Source of the DNA: Vibrio plantisponsor
GTDB taxonomy: Bacteria > Pseudomonadota > Gammaproteobacteria > Enterobacterales > Vibrionaceae
Direction of reading: 5' to 3'
DNA: 64,000 bases
NCBI RefSeq assembly: GCF_013041605.1
Contig: NZ_JABEQC010000003.1
Coordinates: 169,898 to 233,897 of the forward strand
In this document: in pieces, positions 56,722 through 64,000 of the stretch
Layout: each line of letters begins with the position of its first letter
Numbering within the stretch: the first letter of the stretch is position 1
Translations under genes and position numbers: made by a program
The notes under the pieces: model-generated
What the model saw: only the letters and a program-made list of their open reading frames with translations
The model's database searches: none
Told to the model about the DNA's origin: nothing

Positions 56722-56870
56722 GTTAACTGCGTGAATTTTAGACAACAGAACAACAAAATGACCCAGATCAACAGAAATCAAACTTTATTGTTAGGATTAG
56801 GTAAAAACAACCAAAAAGGGGTGAGCTTAAAAAAACAAAGGATTAACAAACCTACAAACTTTGATAACCC

Positions 56871-56913
56871 TTTATAACCTTTTAAGATTTTTGAATTGTG
56901 ATATTTATCACAA
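56871..56913 (-). promoter_or_regulatory. Distal cyd promoter with a CRP site in class II position
   Basis: TTGTGATATTTATCACAA (56896-56913) is an 18-base perfect palindrome containing the exact CRP core TGTGA-N6-TCACA. On the minus strand a TATAAA -10 (56876-56871) would start transcription about 41 bases from the site centre. Confidence 0.6.
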
Positions 56914-56951
56914 ATTGTTTGACCGCAAATTAATCAAACACAATTGTAACT

Positions 56952-57956
56952 TTATTTATCCAAACCGAAATGCAGATAGGCACGATCAGTAGCAATACGT
57001 CCACGTGGTGTTCTTTGTAAATAACCTTGTTGAATTAGATACGGTTCTATAACATCTTCGATGGTATCTTTCTCTTCACCTATTGCCGCTGCAAGGTTAT
57101 CAAGACCAACAGGGCCGCCAGAAAACTTCTCCATAATAGCTAGAAGCAGCTTTCTGTCCATGTAGTCAAAGCCTTGATTGTCTACATCCAGCATATTCAA
57201 TGCTTTGTCTGCGGTGTCATCACATATGTGCCCATTGCCCTTCACTTCCGCATAATCACGAACACGGCGTAATAAACGGTTAGCAATACGAGGTGTTCCT
57301 CGAGCTCGACGGGCAATTTCCAACGCACCTTCGCTATCCATAGACAAACCTAGACAGTTGGCACTGCGCTGCACAATATGTTGCAAGTCAGCAATTTTGT
57401 AATATTCAAGGCGTTGAACAATACCAAAACGGTCTCTTAGCGGAGAGGTCAGGGAACCCGCTCTGGTTGTTGCCCCGATTAACGTAAATGGAGGCAAATC
57501 TATTTTGATAGAGCGAGCCGCTGGGCCTTCACCGATCATGATATCCAGTTGATAGTCCTCCATCGCCGGATACAGAACTTCTTCAACCATAGGGCTGAGA
57601 CGATGAATTTCATCAATGAAGAGCACATCGTTTTCTTCCAAATTGGTGAGCAGTGCCGCTAAGTCACCCGCCTTTTCAAGCACAGGGCCTGAAGTAGTGC
57701 GGATATTCACGTCCATCTCATTAGCGACAATATTTGCTAGTGTGGTCTTACCCAACCCAGGAGGGCCGAATATCAGCAGATGGTCGAGAGCTTCACTACG
57801 CATTTGCGCAGCTTTGATAAAAATTTCCATTTGATCACGAACGTGATCCTGACCTTGATAATCGGCCAATTTCTTAGGACGAATCGCACGATCAATCACC
57901 TCTTCATCTTTAAATGAAGGGTTCATTGGAGCAATGAGGCGATCAGCTTCAATCAT
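56952..57956 (-). CDS. ruvB: Holliday junction helicase motor RuvB
   Basis: 334 residues, AAA+ ATPase. Walker A is [11 protein letters not shown], Walker B is FIDEIHR, sensor 1 is IGATTRAG, and the C-terminal winged helix ends [14 protein letters not shown]. It drives branch migration with RuvA. It is 84 bases after ruvA, with a gap that could hold its own signals. Confidence 0.98.
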   Translation of the reverse strand: MIEADRLIAPMNPSFKDEEVIDRAIRPKKLADYQGQDHVRDQMEIFIKAAQMRSEALDHLLIFGPPGLGKTTLANIVANEMDVNIRTTSGPVLEKAGDLAALLTNLEENDVLFIDEIHRLSPMVEEVLYPAMEDYQLDIMIGEGPAARSIKIDLPPFTLIGATTRAGSLTSPLRDRFGIVQRLEYYKIADLQHIVQRSANCLGLSMDSEGALEIARRARGTPRIANRLLRRVRDYAEVKGNGHICDDTADKALNMLDVDNQGFDYMDRKLLLAIMEKFSGGPVGLDNLAAAIGEEKDTIEDVIEPYLIQQGYLQRTPRGRIATDRAYLHFGLDK

Positions 57957-58040
57957 ATATAGTTTCCTAACGTCTGCTCTTCGTCGTTCTTATGTATCAA
58001 CACTTCTAAGATAAAACACGTCCGCAATAAACAAAACATT

Positions 58041-58658
58041 CTAAACCATGGATTTCAATGCTTCACGGATAAGTTGCTCACTGGTCATCCCCGGTTTAGC
58101 AACTTGAGACACGACTTTAGCTGCTTGTGGTGCTTTGTAGCCAAGTGAGAGCAGAGCGCTTACCGCTTCGTCTTCTGCACCTTGCTCTTGAACATTCGGT
58201 CGAGAATCGATTGGAGCAGCGTCAGTTGCAGGCGTAAACAGGTCACCTGCCCCCCAGCCTTTCAAACGGTCTTTCATTTCAACCACTAAGCGCTCGGCTG
58301 TCTTCTTACCGACCCCTGGCAATTTAACCAGAGTTGAAATATCTTCTCTCTCAACACAAGAAACAAATTGAGATGCCGTCATACCAGACAGAATACCCAA
58401 GCCCATTTTAGGACCCACCCCATTTGCTTTAATCACTTCACGGAACAATGCTCGTTCACTAACAGTATTAAAACCGTAAAGAAGCTGTGCATCTTCTCTG
58501 ACAACAAAGTGAGTATAAATGATGGCTTCTTCACCGATGTTTGGTAGTTCATAGAAACAACTCATAGGCATTTGCACTTCATAACCAATGCCGCCAACTT
58601 CAATTAATAGTTCTGGTGGTTGCTTTTCTATTAGAGTGCCACGAAGACGTCCAATCAC
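58041..58658 (-). CDS. ruvA: Holliday junction DNA-binding subunit RuvA
   Basis: 205 residues: OB domain ([21 protein letters not shown]), two helix-hairpin-helix motifs ([33 protein letters not shown]) and a C-terminal RuvB-binding domain ([14 protein letters not shown]). GTG start with AAAGGAA upstream. It forms the tetramer that holds the junction. Confidence 0.97.
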   Translation of the reverse strand: MIGRLRGTLIEKQPPELLIEVGGIGYEVQMPMSCFYELPNIGEEAIIYTHFVVREDAQLLYGFNTVSERALFREVIKANGVGPKMGLGILSGMTASQFVSCVEREDISTLVKLPGVGKKTAERLVVEMKDRLKGWGAGDLFTPATDAAPIDSRPNVQEQGAEDEAVSALLSLGYKAPQAAKVVSQVAKPGMTSEQLIREALKSMV

Positions 58659-58779
58659 TTGAGATTCCTTTGGTTGGGAAATTTGTAATGGGAAAGATGA
58701 TAATAAATAACTGGATATATAGCCAGTAAAAGATAGGTGAGGAATTTCTCACACTTTCTTTTCTGCCAGCGAGAAAAAC

Positions 58780-59301
58780 CTATCTGTATCGCCCTTTTCT
58801 GGCACCTGTCGCTTTACCAGCCAGAGCTATCAATGTTTTATTGGTATTGGCATGACAAATAGCAACTCCCAGCGCATCGGCTGCATCCGCTTGTGGCTTT
58901 GCAGGTAACTTCAACATCTGTTGAACCATATGCTGAACTTGGGATTTATCTGCACCACCAGTGCCGACAACCGCTTGTTTGATTAGACGTGCTGCATACT
59001 CGTAAACCGGAAGGTCTGCGTTTACCGCTGCAACAATAGCACTACCTCTTGCCTGCCCTAGCTTGAGTGCAGAGTCAGCGTTCTTCGCCATAAATACTTG
59101 CTCGATAGCAAATACATCCGGTTGAAACTGAGTAATGATTTCGGTGACACCTGCATAGATTTGCTTTAGGCGCGTGGGAAGATCTTTCTCTGAGGTGCGA
59201 ATGCAGCCACTACCTAAATAATAGAGGTGTCTGCCTTGTTGTTTGATTACGCCATAGCCCGTTATGCGGGAGCCGGGGTCAATCCCTAAAATAATCGACA
59301 T
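58780..59301 (-). CDS. ruvC: Holliday junction resolvase RuvC
   Basis: 173 residues, RNase H-like fold. Catalytic acids are visible in [21 protein letters not shown] and [14 protein letters not shown]. It cleaves the junction after RuvAB migration. 121 bases lie between ruvC and ruvA. Confidence 0.97.
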   Translation of the reverse strand: MSIILGIDPGSRITGYGVIKQQGRHLYYLGSGCIRTSEKDLPTRLKQIYAGVTEIITQFQPDVFAIEQVFMAKNADSALKLGQARGSAIVAAVNADLPVYEYAARLIKQAVVGTGGADKSQVQHMVQQMLKLPAKPQADAADALGVAICHANTNKTLIALAGKATGARKGRYR

Positions 59302-59364
59302 TCAGTGCCATTTTAAAATTTGAATAACTTAAAAAGAGTCTAGAAAAGGACAATAATCTAGATA

Positions 59365-59386
59365 AAGAAAGTGGGCTTACGCCCAC
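59365..59386 (-). terminator. Terminator after cysS
   Basis: GTGGGC (59371-59376), loop TTAC, GCCCAC (59381-59386). On the minus strand it is followed by TTTCTTT. Confidence 0.75.
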
Positions 59387-59406
59387 AATCTAAAACCTAA
59401 AACGAA

Positions 59407-60789
59407 TTATTTACGACGCCAAGTTGTTCCTGCTGGACCGTCTTCTAGAACGATACCCATTTCGTTTAACTTGTCGCGAGCTAAATCCGCATTTGCCCAA
59501 TCTTTCGCAGCGCGAGAGTCATTACGTAACTTAATCAAAGCTTCAATTTCTGCAGCTTCATCATCGTCACCTTGACCGCCTTTTAGGAATACTTCTGGGT
59601 CTTGGTACAAAATACCAATCACATCAGCAAGTTCACGCATTAATGCGCCAAGAGCACTTGCATGCGCGATATCTTCGTTCTTAAGACGGTTCACTTCGCG
59701 AGCCATATCAAACAGCACAGAATAAGCTTCAGGTGTATTGAAGTCGTCATTCATCGCAGCTGTAAAGCGGCTAACATACTCTTCACCACCCGCCGCGGCT
59801 GCGTTCATATCTAAACCACGAAGTGCAGTATATAAACGCTCAAGAGAAGCACGCGATTGGTTCAGGTTCTCTTCGCTGTAGTTCAGCTGGCTACGGTAAT
59901 GACCCGACATCAAGAAGTAGCGTACAGTTTCTTGGTCGTAGTGGTTCAATACATCACGAATGGTGAAGAAGTTGCCTAGTGATTTTGACATTTTTTCTCT
60001 GTCTACCATTACCATGCCACTGTGCATCCACGTATTTACATATTGAGTACCGTGCGCACAACAAGACTGTGCAATTTCATTTTCATGGTGTGGGAACATA
60101 AGGTCAGAACCACCACCGTGAATATCGAAATGATTACCTAAGATTGAAGAGTTCATTGCTGAACACTCAATATGCCAACCTGGACGACCCGGTCCCCATG
60201 GCGATTCCCAAGTCGGTTCTCCCGGCTTCGACATTTTCCAAAGTACAAAGTCTAATGGGCTACGTTTTGCTGTTTCGATATCAACACGAGCACCAGCTTG
60301 CAGTTGGTCTAGATCTTGGCGAGACAATTTGCCGTATTCATCATACTTGCCTACTTCGAACATCACGTCACCGTTGTCAGCAACATAAGCAAAGCCACGC
60401 TCAATTAAACGTTCAACCAGTTCAATGATTTCTTGGATATAAGCCGTTGCACGAGGTTCAATATCAGGGCGTTTGATGTTTAGCGCATCAAAGTCTGTAT
60501 ACATTTCTTGAATCAGGCGTTCAGTCAGTGAATCACATGACTCTTTATTCTCAGAGGCACGCTTAATGATTTTGTCATCGATGTCAGTGATATTACGAAC
60601 GAATGTTAAATCGTAACCCAAGTAACGAAGGTAACGGGCAACCACATCAAATGAAACGAATGTACGGCCATGTCCGATATGACAAAGATCATATATGGTC
60701 ACTCCACAGACATACATGCCGACTTTACCAGCAGTAATGGGTTTAAATTCCTCTTTCTGTTTTGTTAGTGAGTTATATATTTTCAGCAT
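59407..60789 (-). CDS. cysS: Cysteinyl-tRNA synthetase
   Basis: 460 residues, class I synthetase. HIGH motif in [21 protein letters not shown] in [11 protein letters not shown], and zinc ligands in [17 protein letters not shown] and HHENE. It charges tRNA-Cys. Divergent from ppiB. Confidence 0.98.
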   Translation of the reverse strand: MLKIYNSLTKQKEEFKPITAGKVGMYVCGVTIYDLCHIGHGRTFVSFDVVARYLRYLGYDLTFVRNITDIDDKIIKRASENKESCDSLTERLIQEMYTDFDALNIKRPDIEPRATAYIQEIIELVERLIERGFAYVADNGDVMFEVGKYDEYGKLSRQDLDQLQAGARVDIETAKRSPLDFVLWKMSKPGEPTWESPWGPGRPGWHIECSAMNSSILGNHFDIHGGGSDLMFPHHENEIAQSCCAHGTQYVNTWMHSGMVMVDREKMSKSLGNFFTIRDVLNHYDQETVRYFLMSGHYRSQLNYSEENLNQSRASLERLYTALRGLDMNAAAAGGEEYVSRFTAAMNDDFNTPEAYSVLFDMAREVNRLKNEDIAHASALGALMRELADVIGILYQDPEVFLKGGQGDDDEAAEIEALIKLRNDSRAAKDWANADLARDKLNEMGIVLEDGPAGTTWRRK

Positions 60790-60934
60790 GATCTCTATCT
60801 AATTACCGTTAAAACCAAAATAGTTGTGCAGTATAACAACTCTGTTATCGCTAGGTCATCCATTTGATGTTTTGAATGAGCAAAAAGTTAAGCTAAAATC
60901 CAATACTCATACAAAACAAGCAAAGGTAATGCAC

Positions 60935-61429
60935 ATGATCACCCTTCATACAAACTTTGGTGACATTAAAGTTCAGCTGAATGCAGAGCAAGCGCCAGAA
61001 ACTAGCGCAAACTTTTTACAGTACTGCCGTGACGGTTTCTACGACAACACTCTTTTCCACCGTGTTATCGACGGCTTCATGATCCAAGGTGGCGGTATGA
61101 CTTCTGGTCTACGTGAAAAAGAGACTCGCGCACCTATCCGTAACGAAGCAAACAACGGCCTAAGCAACAAAGTTGGCACGCTTGCAATGGCTCGTACTAT
61201 GGAACCACACTCTGCAAGTTCTCAATTCTTCATCAACGTAAACAACAACACATTCCTAGACTTCCGTTCAGAAAGCCTAGATGGTTGGGGCTACTGTGTT
61301 TTTGCTGAAGTTGTAGAAGGCATGGATGTAGTAAACAAAATTAAAGGTGTAAGCACTGGCTCTTACGGTATGCACCAAGACGTACCACTAGAAGATGTTG
61401 TCATCACTGGCACAACTATCGAAGAGTAA
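60935..61429 (+). CDS. ppiB: Peptidyl-prolyl cis-trans isomerase B (cyclophilin)
   Basis: 164 residues, no signal peptide, so the cytoplasmic PpiB form. [32 protein letters not shown] and [16 protein letters not shown] are the cyclophilin active-site segments. AAAGG is eight bases before ATG 60935 and only two before ATG 60929, so 60935 is chosen. lpxH follows 62 bases later in the same direction. Confidence 0.96.
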   Translation: MITLHTNFGDIKVQLNAEQAPETSANFLQYCRDGFYDNTLFHRVIDGFMIQGGGMTSGLREKETRAPIRNEANNGLSNKVGTLAMARTMEPHSASSQFFINVNNNTFLDFRSESLDGWGYCVFAEVVEGMDVVNKIKGVSTGSYGMHQDVPLEDVVITGTTIEE

Positions 61430-61491
61430 TCTTTAAAGTGGAGCGCGAAATGCGCTCCACTGTCTATCACTCAACATAAAATTCTCTTCCT

Positions 61492-62220
61492 ATGCATACA
61501 TTATTTATTTCAGACCTCCACCTCACCCCTAAGCGCCCAGATATTACCAATTGTTTTATCTCTTTTATGCGTGAAGACGCCATTAAGGCAGACGCACTCT
61601 ATGTACTGGGTGATCTTTTCGATTTTTGGATTGGGGATGATGACCCGACCAACTTTGCCGAGCAGATTAAAAGCGAATTTAAAACACTAGTTAGCAAAGG
61701 CGTTCCAGTATTCTTCTCACACGGCAACCGTGATTTTCTTGTTGGAAAGAGATTTGCAAAACAAACTGGCGTCACTCTACTCGAAGAAGAACAGGTTGTT
61801 GATCTTTACGGTGAAAAAGTCGTGGTACTTCATGGTGATACATTATGCACAGAAGACGTACGCTATTTAGCCTTCCGAGAGAAAGTGCATAAGCCGTGGT
61901 TGCAGTGGGTTTTCAATCGCCTACCTTTCTTTATCAAAACTCGAATTGTAAGAAAGATCCAATCGGATACCAGCAGCGATAAAAGCAACAAATCAATGTC
62001 TATTATGGATGTGACCCCCGGCGAAGTTTTGGCGGTGATGGAAAAGCATCAGGTAAATTCCATGATTCACGGACATACTCATCGCCCAAACATCCATAAG
62101 ATTTCAATATCAGGTGAAGAAAAGACTCGTATTGTTTTAGGTGATTGGTACACACAAGGTTCTATACTTGTTTATTCAGACCATGGATATGAACTGCAAA
62201 ACAAAAGATTTACATCATGA
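61492..62220 (+). CDS. lpxH: UDP-2,3-diacylglucosamine diphosphatase
   Basis: 242 residues, calcineurin-like phosphoesterase. Metal motifs ISDLHL, LGDLFDFWIGDD, SHGNRDFL, LHGDTLCTED and HGHTHRP are complete. LpxH cleaves UDP-2,3-diacylglucosamine to lipid X in lipid A synthesis. It is in the conserved ppiB-lpxH pair. Confidence 0.97.
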   Translation: MHTLFISDLHLTPKRPDITNCFISFMREDAIKADALYVLGDLFDFWIGDDDPTNFAEQIKSEFKTLVSKGVPVFFSHGNRDFLVGKRFAKQTGVTLLEEEQVVDLYGEKVVVLHGDTLCTEDVRYLAFREKVHKPWLQWVFNRLPFFIKTRIVRKIQSDTSSDKSNKSMSIMDVTPGEVLAVMEKHQVNSMIHGHTHRPNIHKISISGEEKTRIVLGDWYTQGSILVYSDHGYELQNKRFTS

Positions 62221-62320
62221 AATTGGTGATCGATGTTGCAGAGGGATTTGAGTATGTGCACAATAAATCGATTTTATATTGATATAATTGGCACACCAAA
62301 AATGGAGTTAGGGTAAAGCC

Positions 62321-63535
62321 TTGAAGTACTCATATATCGCTAGACAGCCTATATTAGATAGTGACCGAAAAACTTTCGGTTATGAACTGCTATTCAGAGA
62401 CGGGCCAAAAAACACTTTTCCAGAAATAGATCCTGATAAAGCAACCAGCAGACTACTGTCGGATCATTTCCTTTCGACCCATTATCAGACACTGGGTAAT
62501 CACGTCGGCTTTGTAAACTTCCCTTATCAGAGCTTAGTGAACCTTGTCCCTACGCTCTTCCCGTCAGACAGTTTAGTGGTTGAAGTTCTAGAAGATTGTG
62601 AGCCTACATCAGAGCTTTTAGACGCGATTAAAAAGATGGCTAAACAAGGTTATAGAATCGCGCTAGATGACTTTGTACCAAGTAAAGAATGGCAGCCTTT
62701 TTTACCTTATGTCTCTTTCATCAAATTTGATATTCGCATCGTCCCTATCGCAAAAGCGGGTCTATTCATCAGTAAACTGCGAGGTTCAAAAATTAAGTTT
62801 TTAGCCGAGAAAGTTGAAACCTATGATGAATTTGAGCAAGCTAAAAAGGCTGGGTTTGACTATTTTCAAGGTTATTTCTTTAGTAAGCCCGAGCTCATCC
62901 AACGCAAAGCTTTGCAGCCATCGTTTTTAACCATAGTTCAGCTGTGTAAAGAGATTGCGAAAGAAGAGATAGACTACAAGGAATTAGAATCCTTGATAGC
63001 ACGAGATCTCTCGCTATCCTATAAGCTGCTCACTTTTGTTAATTCTTCAGCTATCGTTAGCTCAAAGATTCAGTCATTTAAGCAAGCGCTGGTGTATTTA
63101 GGTGAAAAACGCCTAAGACAGTTTATTTCGCTAGTGGCTATTGCATCAACTGACAGCTCTAAGCCCAACTATCTCTATGGTCTTTCCATTCAACGCGCGC
63201 GTTTTTGTCAATTGGCGTGGTGCAAAAGCGGACAACGTAGTGATGCAGATCTTGCGTTCCTTACCGGAATGTTTTCGTTGCTCGACTGTCTGTTAGATCA
63301 GCCTCTAGAAAGTATCGTTGAACTCATTCCCATCGATGAAGCGGTGAAACTGGCGTTAACCAAAGGTGAAGGTGCATTAGGTAAAATTTTATCACTGTCA
63401 AATGCCTATGAGCACGCAGATTGGGAACAAGTTTCTGAGTTGGGAATCAGTTTAGAACTAAGCGATGAAGTATTAAGTCAGTGTTATGATGAAGCTCTTC
63501 AGTGGAGCGCAGATCTACTGCAAGTCGATATATAG
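62321..63535 (+). CDS. EAL-HDOD domain protein (YuxH type)
   Basis: 404 residues. The EAL domain (about 1-200) keeps the metal and catalytic residues of c-di-GMP phosphodiesterases: E22 (YELLFR), N66, E88, D116/D117, K135, E163 and Q183. Loop 6, normally DDFGxGYSS, is DDFVPSKEW, which usually goes with loss of activity. An HDOD domain follows (about 200-400; LIARDLSLSYKLLTFVNSSA, SFKQALVYLGEKRLRQF). TTG start; an AGGG lies upstream. Either a weak phosphodiesterase or a c-di-GMP-binding adaptor. Confidence 0.87.
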   Translation: MKYSYIARQPILDSDRKTFGYELLFRDGPKNTFPEIDPDKATSRLLSDHFLSTHYQTLGNHVGFVNFPYQSLVNLVPTLFPSDSLVVEVLEDCEPTSELLDAIKKMAKQGYRIALDDFVPSKEWQPFLPYVSFIKFDIRIVPIAKAGLFISKLRGSKIKFLAEKVETYDEFEQAKKAGFDYFQGYFFSKPELIQRKALQPSFLTIVQLCKEIAKEEIDYKELESLIARDLSLSYKLLTFVNSSAIVSSKIQSFKQALVYLGEKRLRQFISLVAIASTDSSKPNYLYGLSIQRARFCQLAWCKSGQRSDADLAFLTGMFSLLDCLLDQPLESIVELIPIDEAVKLALTKGEGALGKILSLSNAYEHADWEQVSELGISLELSDEVLSQCYDEALQWSADLLQVDI

Positions 63536-63562
63536 ACTTTCCCTCCGCACATCCCTAAACTT

Positions 63563-63588
63563 GGCTTCACTTTTTGAAGCCATTTTTA
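63563..63588 (+). terminator. Terminator before ychJ
   Basis: GGCTTC (63563-63568), loop ACTTTTT, GAAGCC (63576-63581), followed by ATTTTTAT. Confidence 0.8.
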
Positions 63589-63601
63589 TATCCAATACCT
63601 A

Positions 63602-64000
63602 ATGACTAGTTGCTACTGCGGAAATACACAATCCTATTCGGAATGCTGCCAACCTATCCATAACGACCACCACAAAGCTAAAACGCCAGAACAGCTAATG
63701 AGGGCTCGCTACAGTGCACACGTCGTTGGTTTAGTGGATTTTATCGTCAGTACTTATCACCCATCCTGCAATGCAGAGACAGATAGAGAAGCAATCGCGG
63801 ACTCAGTGAATAGCAATTGGAAGCGTTTGCAAGTGATAAAAAGTGACAACGGCTCAACTGAAAATGAAGGCTATGTTCACTTTAAAGCTTTTATAGAAGA
63901 ACAAGGTAAAGAGCTATGCCTAGAAGAGCGTTCACGTTTTGTAAAAGAAGACGGCTTGTGGTTCTACATTGATGGTGAGTTCCCCCAGCACAACCAAACT
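63602..64000 (+). CDS. ychJ: YchJ family SEC-C protein (partial)
   Basis: The first 133 codons of a UPF0225/YchJ protein that continues past the right edge. MTSCYCGNTQSYSECC is the N-terminal SEC-C zinc motif (CxC...CC), and TPEQLMRARYSAHVVG, DFIVSTYHPSC and FVKEDGLWFYIDGE are the NTF2-like core. Function unknown; a zinc-binding protein is expected. The ribosome site is weak. Confidence 0.88.
   Translation, partial: MTSCYCGNTQSYSECCQPIHNDHHKAKTPEQLMRARYSAHVVGLVDFIVSTYHPSCNAETDREAIADSVNSNWKRLQVIKSDNGSTENEGYVHFKAFIEEQGKELCLEERSRFVKEDGLWFYIDGEFPQHNQT

Larger units (their letters stand above)
56492..56951 (-). other. cyd operon control region
   Basis: 460 bases without a gene between ruvB and cydA, A/T-rich. 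It holds the individually listed CRP-type promoter, FNR-like site, proximal promoter and ArcA-like repeat. I see no clear terminator for ruvB, so some read-through into cyd is possible. Confidence 0.7.

Overview
The window is chromosomal DNA from a gamma-proteobacterium of the genus Vibrio. The gene set and order point there: a TfoX competence regulator, the PLP aspartate decarboxylase PanP, an AspS-type secretion pilotin beside metE, PsrA upstream of fadE, FabV, and the cydABX-ybgE / ybgC-tolQRAB-pal-cpoB-nadA block. Species cannot be fixed from the sequence alone. There are no insertion sequences, prophage genes, CRISPR arrays or rRNAs, and one tRNA gene. Almost every gene is intact and of usual family length.

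Layout: 1-2.1 kb is the end of the trp operon (trpB, trpA). 2.4-5.7 kb carries a dicarboxylate/amino-acid symporter, yciB, yciA, yciI and the pilotin aspS. 5.8-9.3 kb is the divergent metE/metR pair with MetJ-type boxes at both ends of the intergenic region. 9.3-14 kb holds a DUF4250 gene, a membrane protein, ygiQ and serC. 14-18.8 kb has a YdgA-like protein, a two-gene sensor/response-regulator module whose kinase has a degenerate receiver, and a small outer-membrane barrel. 18.8-25.2 kb has tfoX, an HDOD protein, lysO, a periplasmic protein, panP and hexR. 25.2-29 kb has an iron-type alcohol dehydrogenase, grxA and ybjL. 29-33.5 kb is a fatty-acid block (fabV, fadE, psrA) with a clear PsrA operator and a FadR-like palindrome. 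33.9-36.9 kb has an OmpR/kinase pair, a PLP desulfhydrase/deaminase homologue and ynjH. 37.2-45.7 kb is the more accessory part: alpha carbonic anhydrase, SGNH hydrolase, an A/T-rich metzincin lipoprotein, gltS, tRNA-Ser, alaE and a hybrid kinase. 45.9-57 kb holds a UPF0149 protein, nadA, the Tol-Pal operon and the cytochrome bd operon. 57-64 kb holds ruvB, ruvA, ruvC, cysS, ppiB, lpxH, an EAL-HDOD protein and the start of ychJ.

Functionally the window combines amino-acid synthesis and transport (trp, met, ser; lysO, gltS, alaE), fatty-acid synthesis and degradation with their regulators, envelope integrity (Tol-Pal, LpxH, the pilotin), low-oxygen respiration (cyd), recombination (ruv) and several signalling proteins. 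I found no obviously new multi-gene defence or biosynthetic system. The most unusual items are the receiver/cyclic-nucleotide-domain kinase at 15.6 kb, the metzincin lipoprotein at 39.2 kb, the orphan terminator (possible small RNA) at 33.7 kb, and several promoter architectures.
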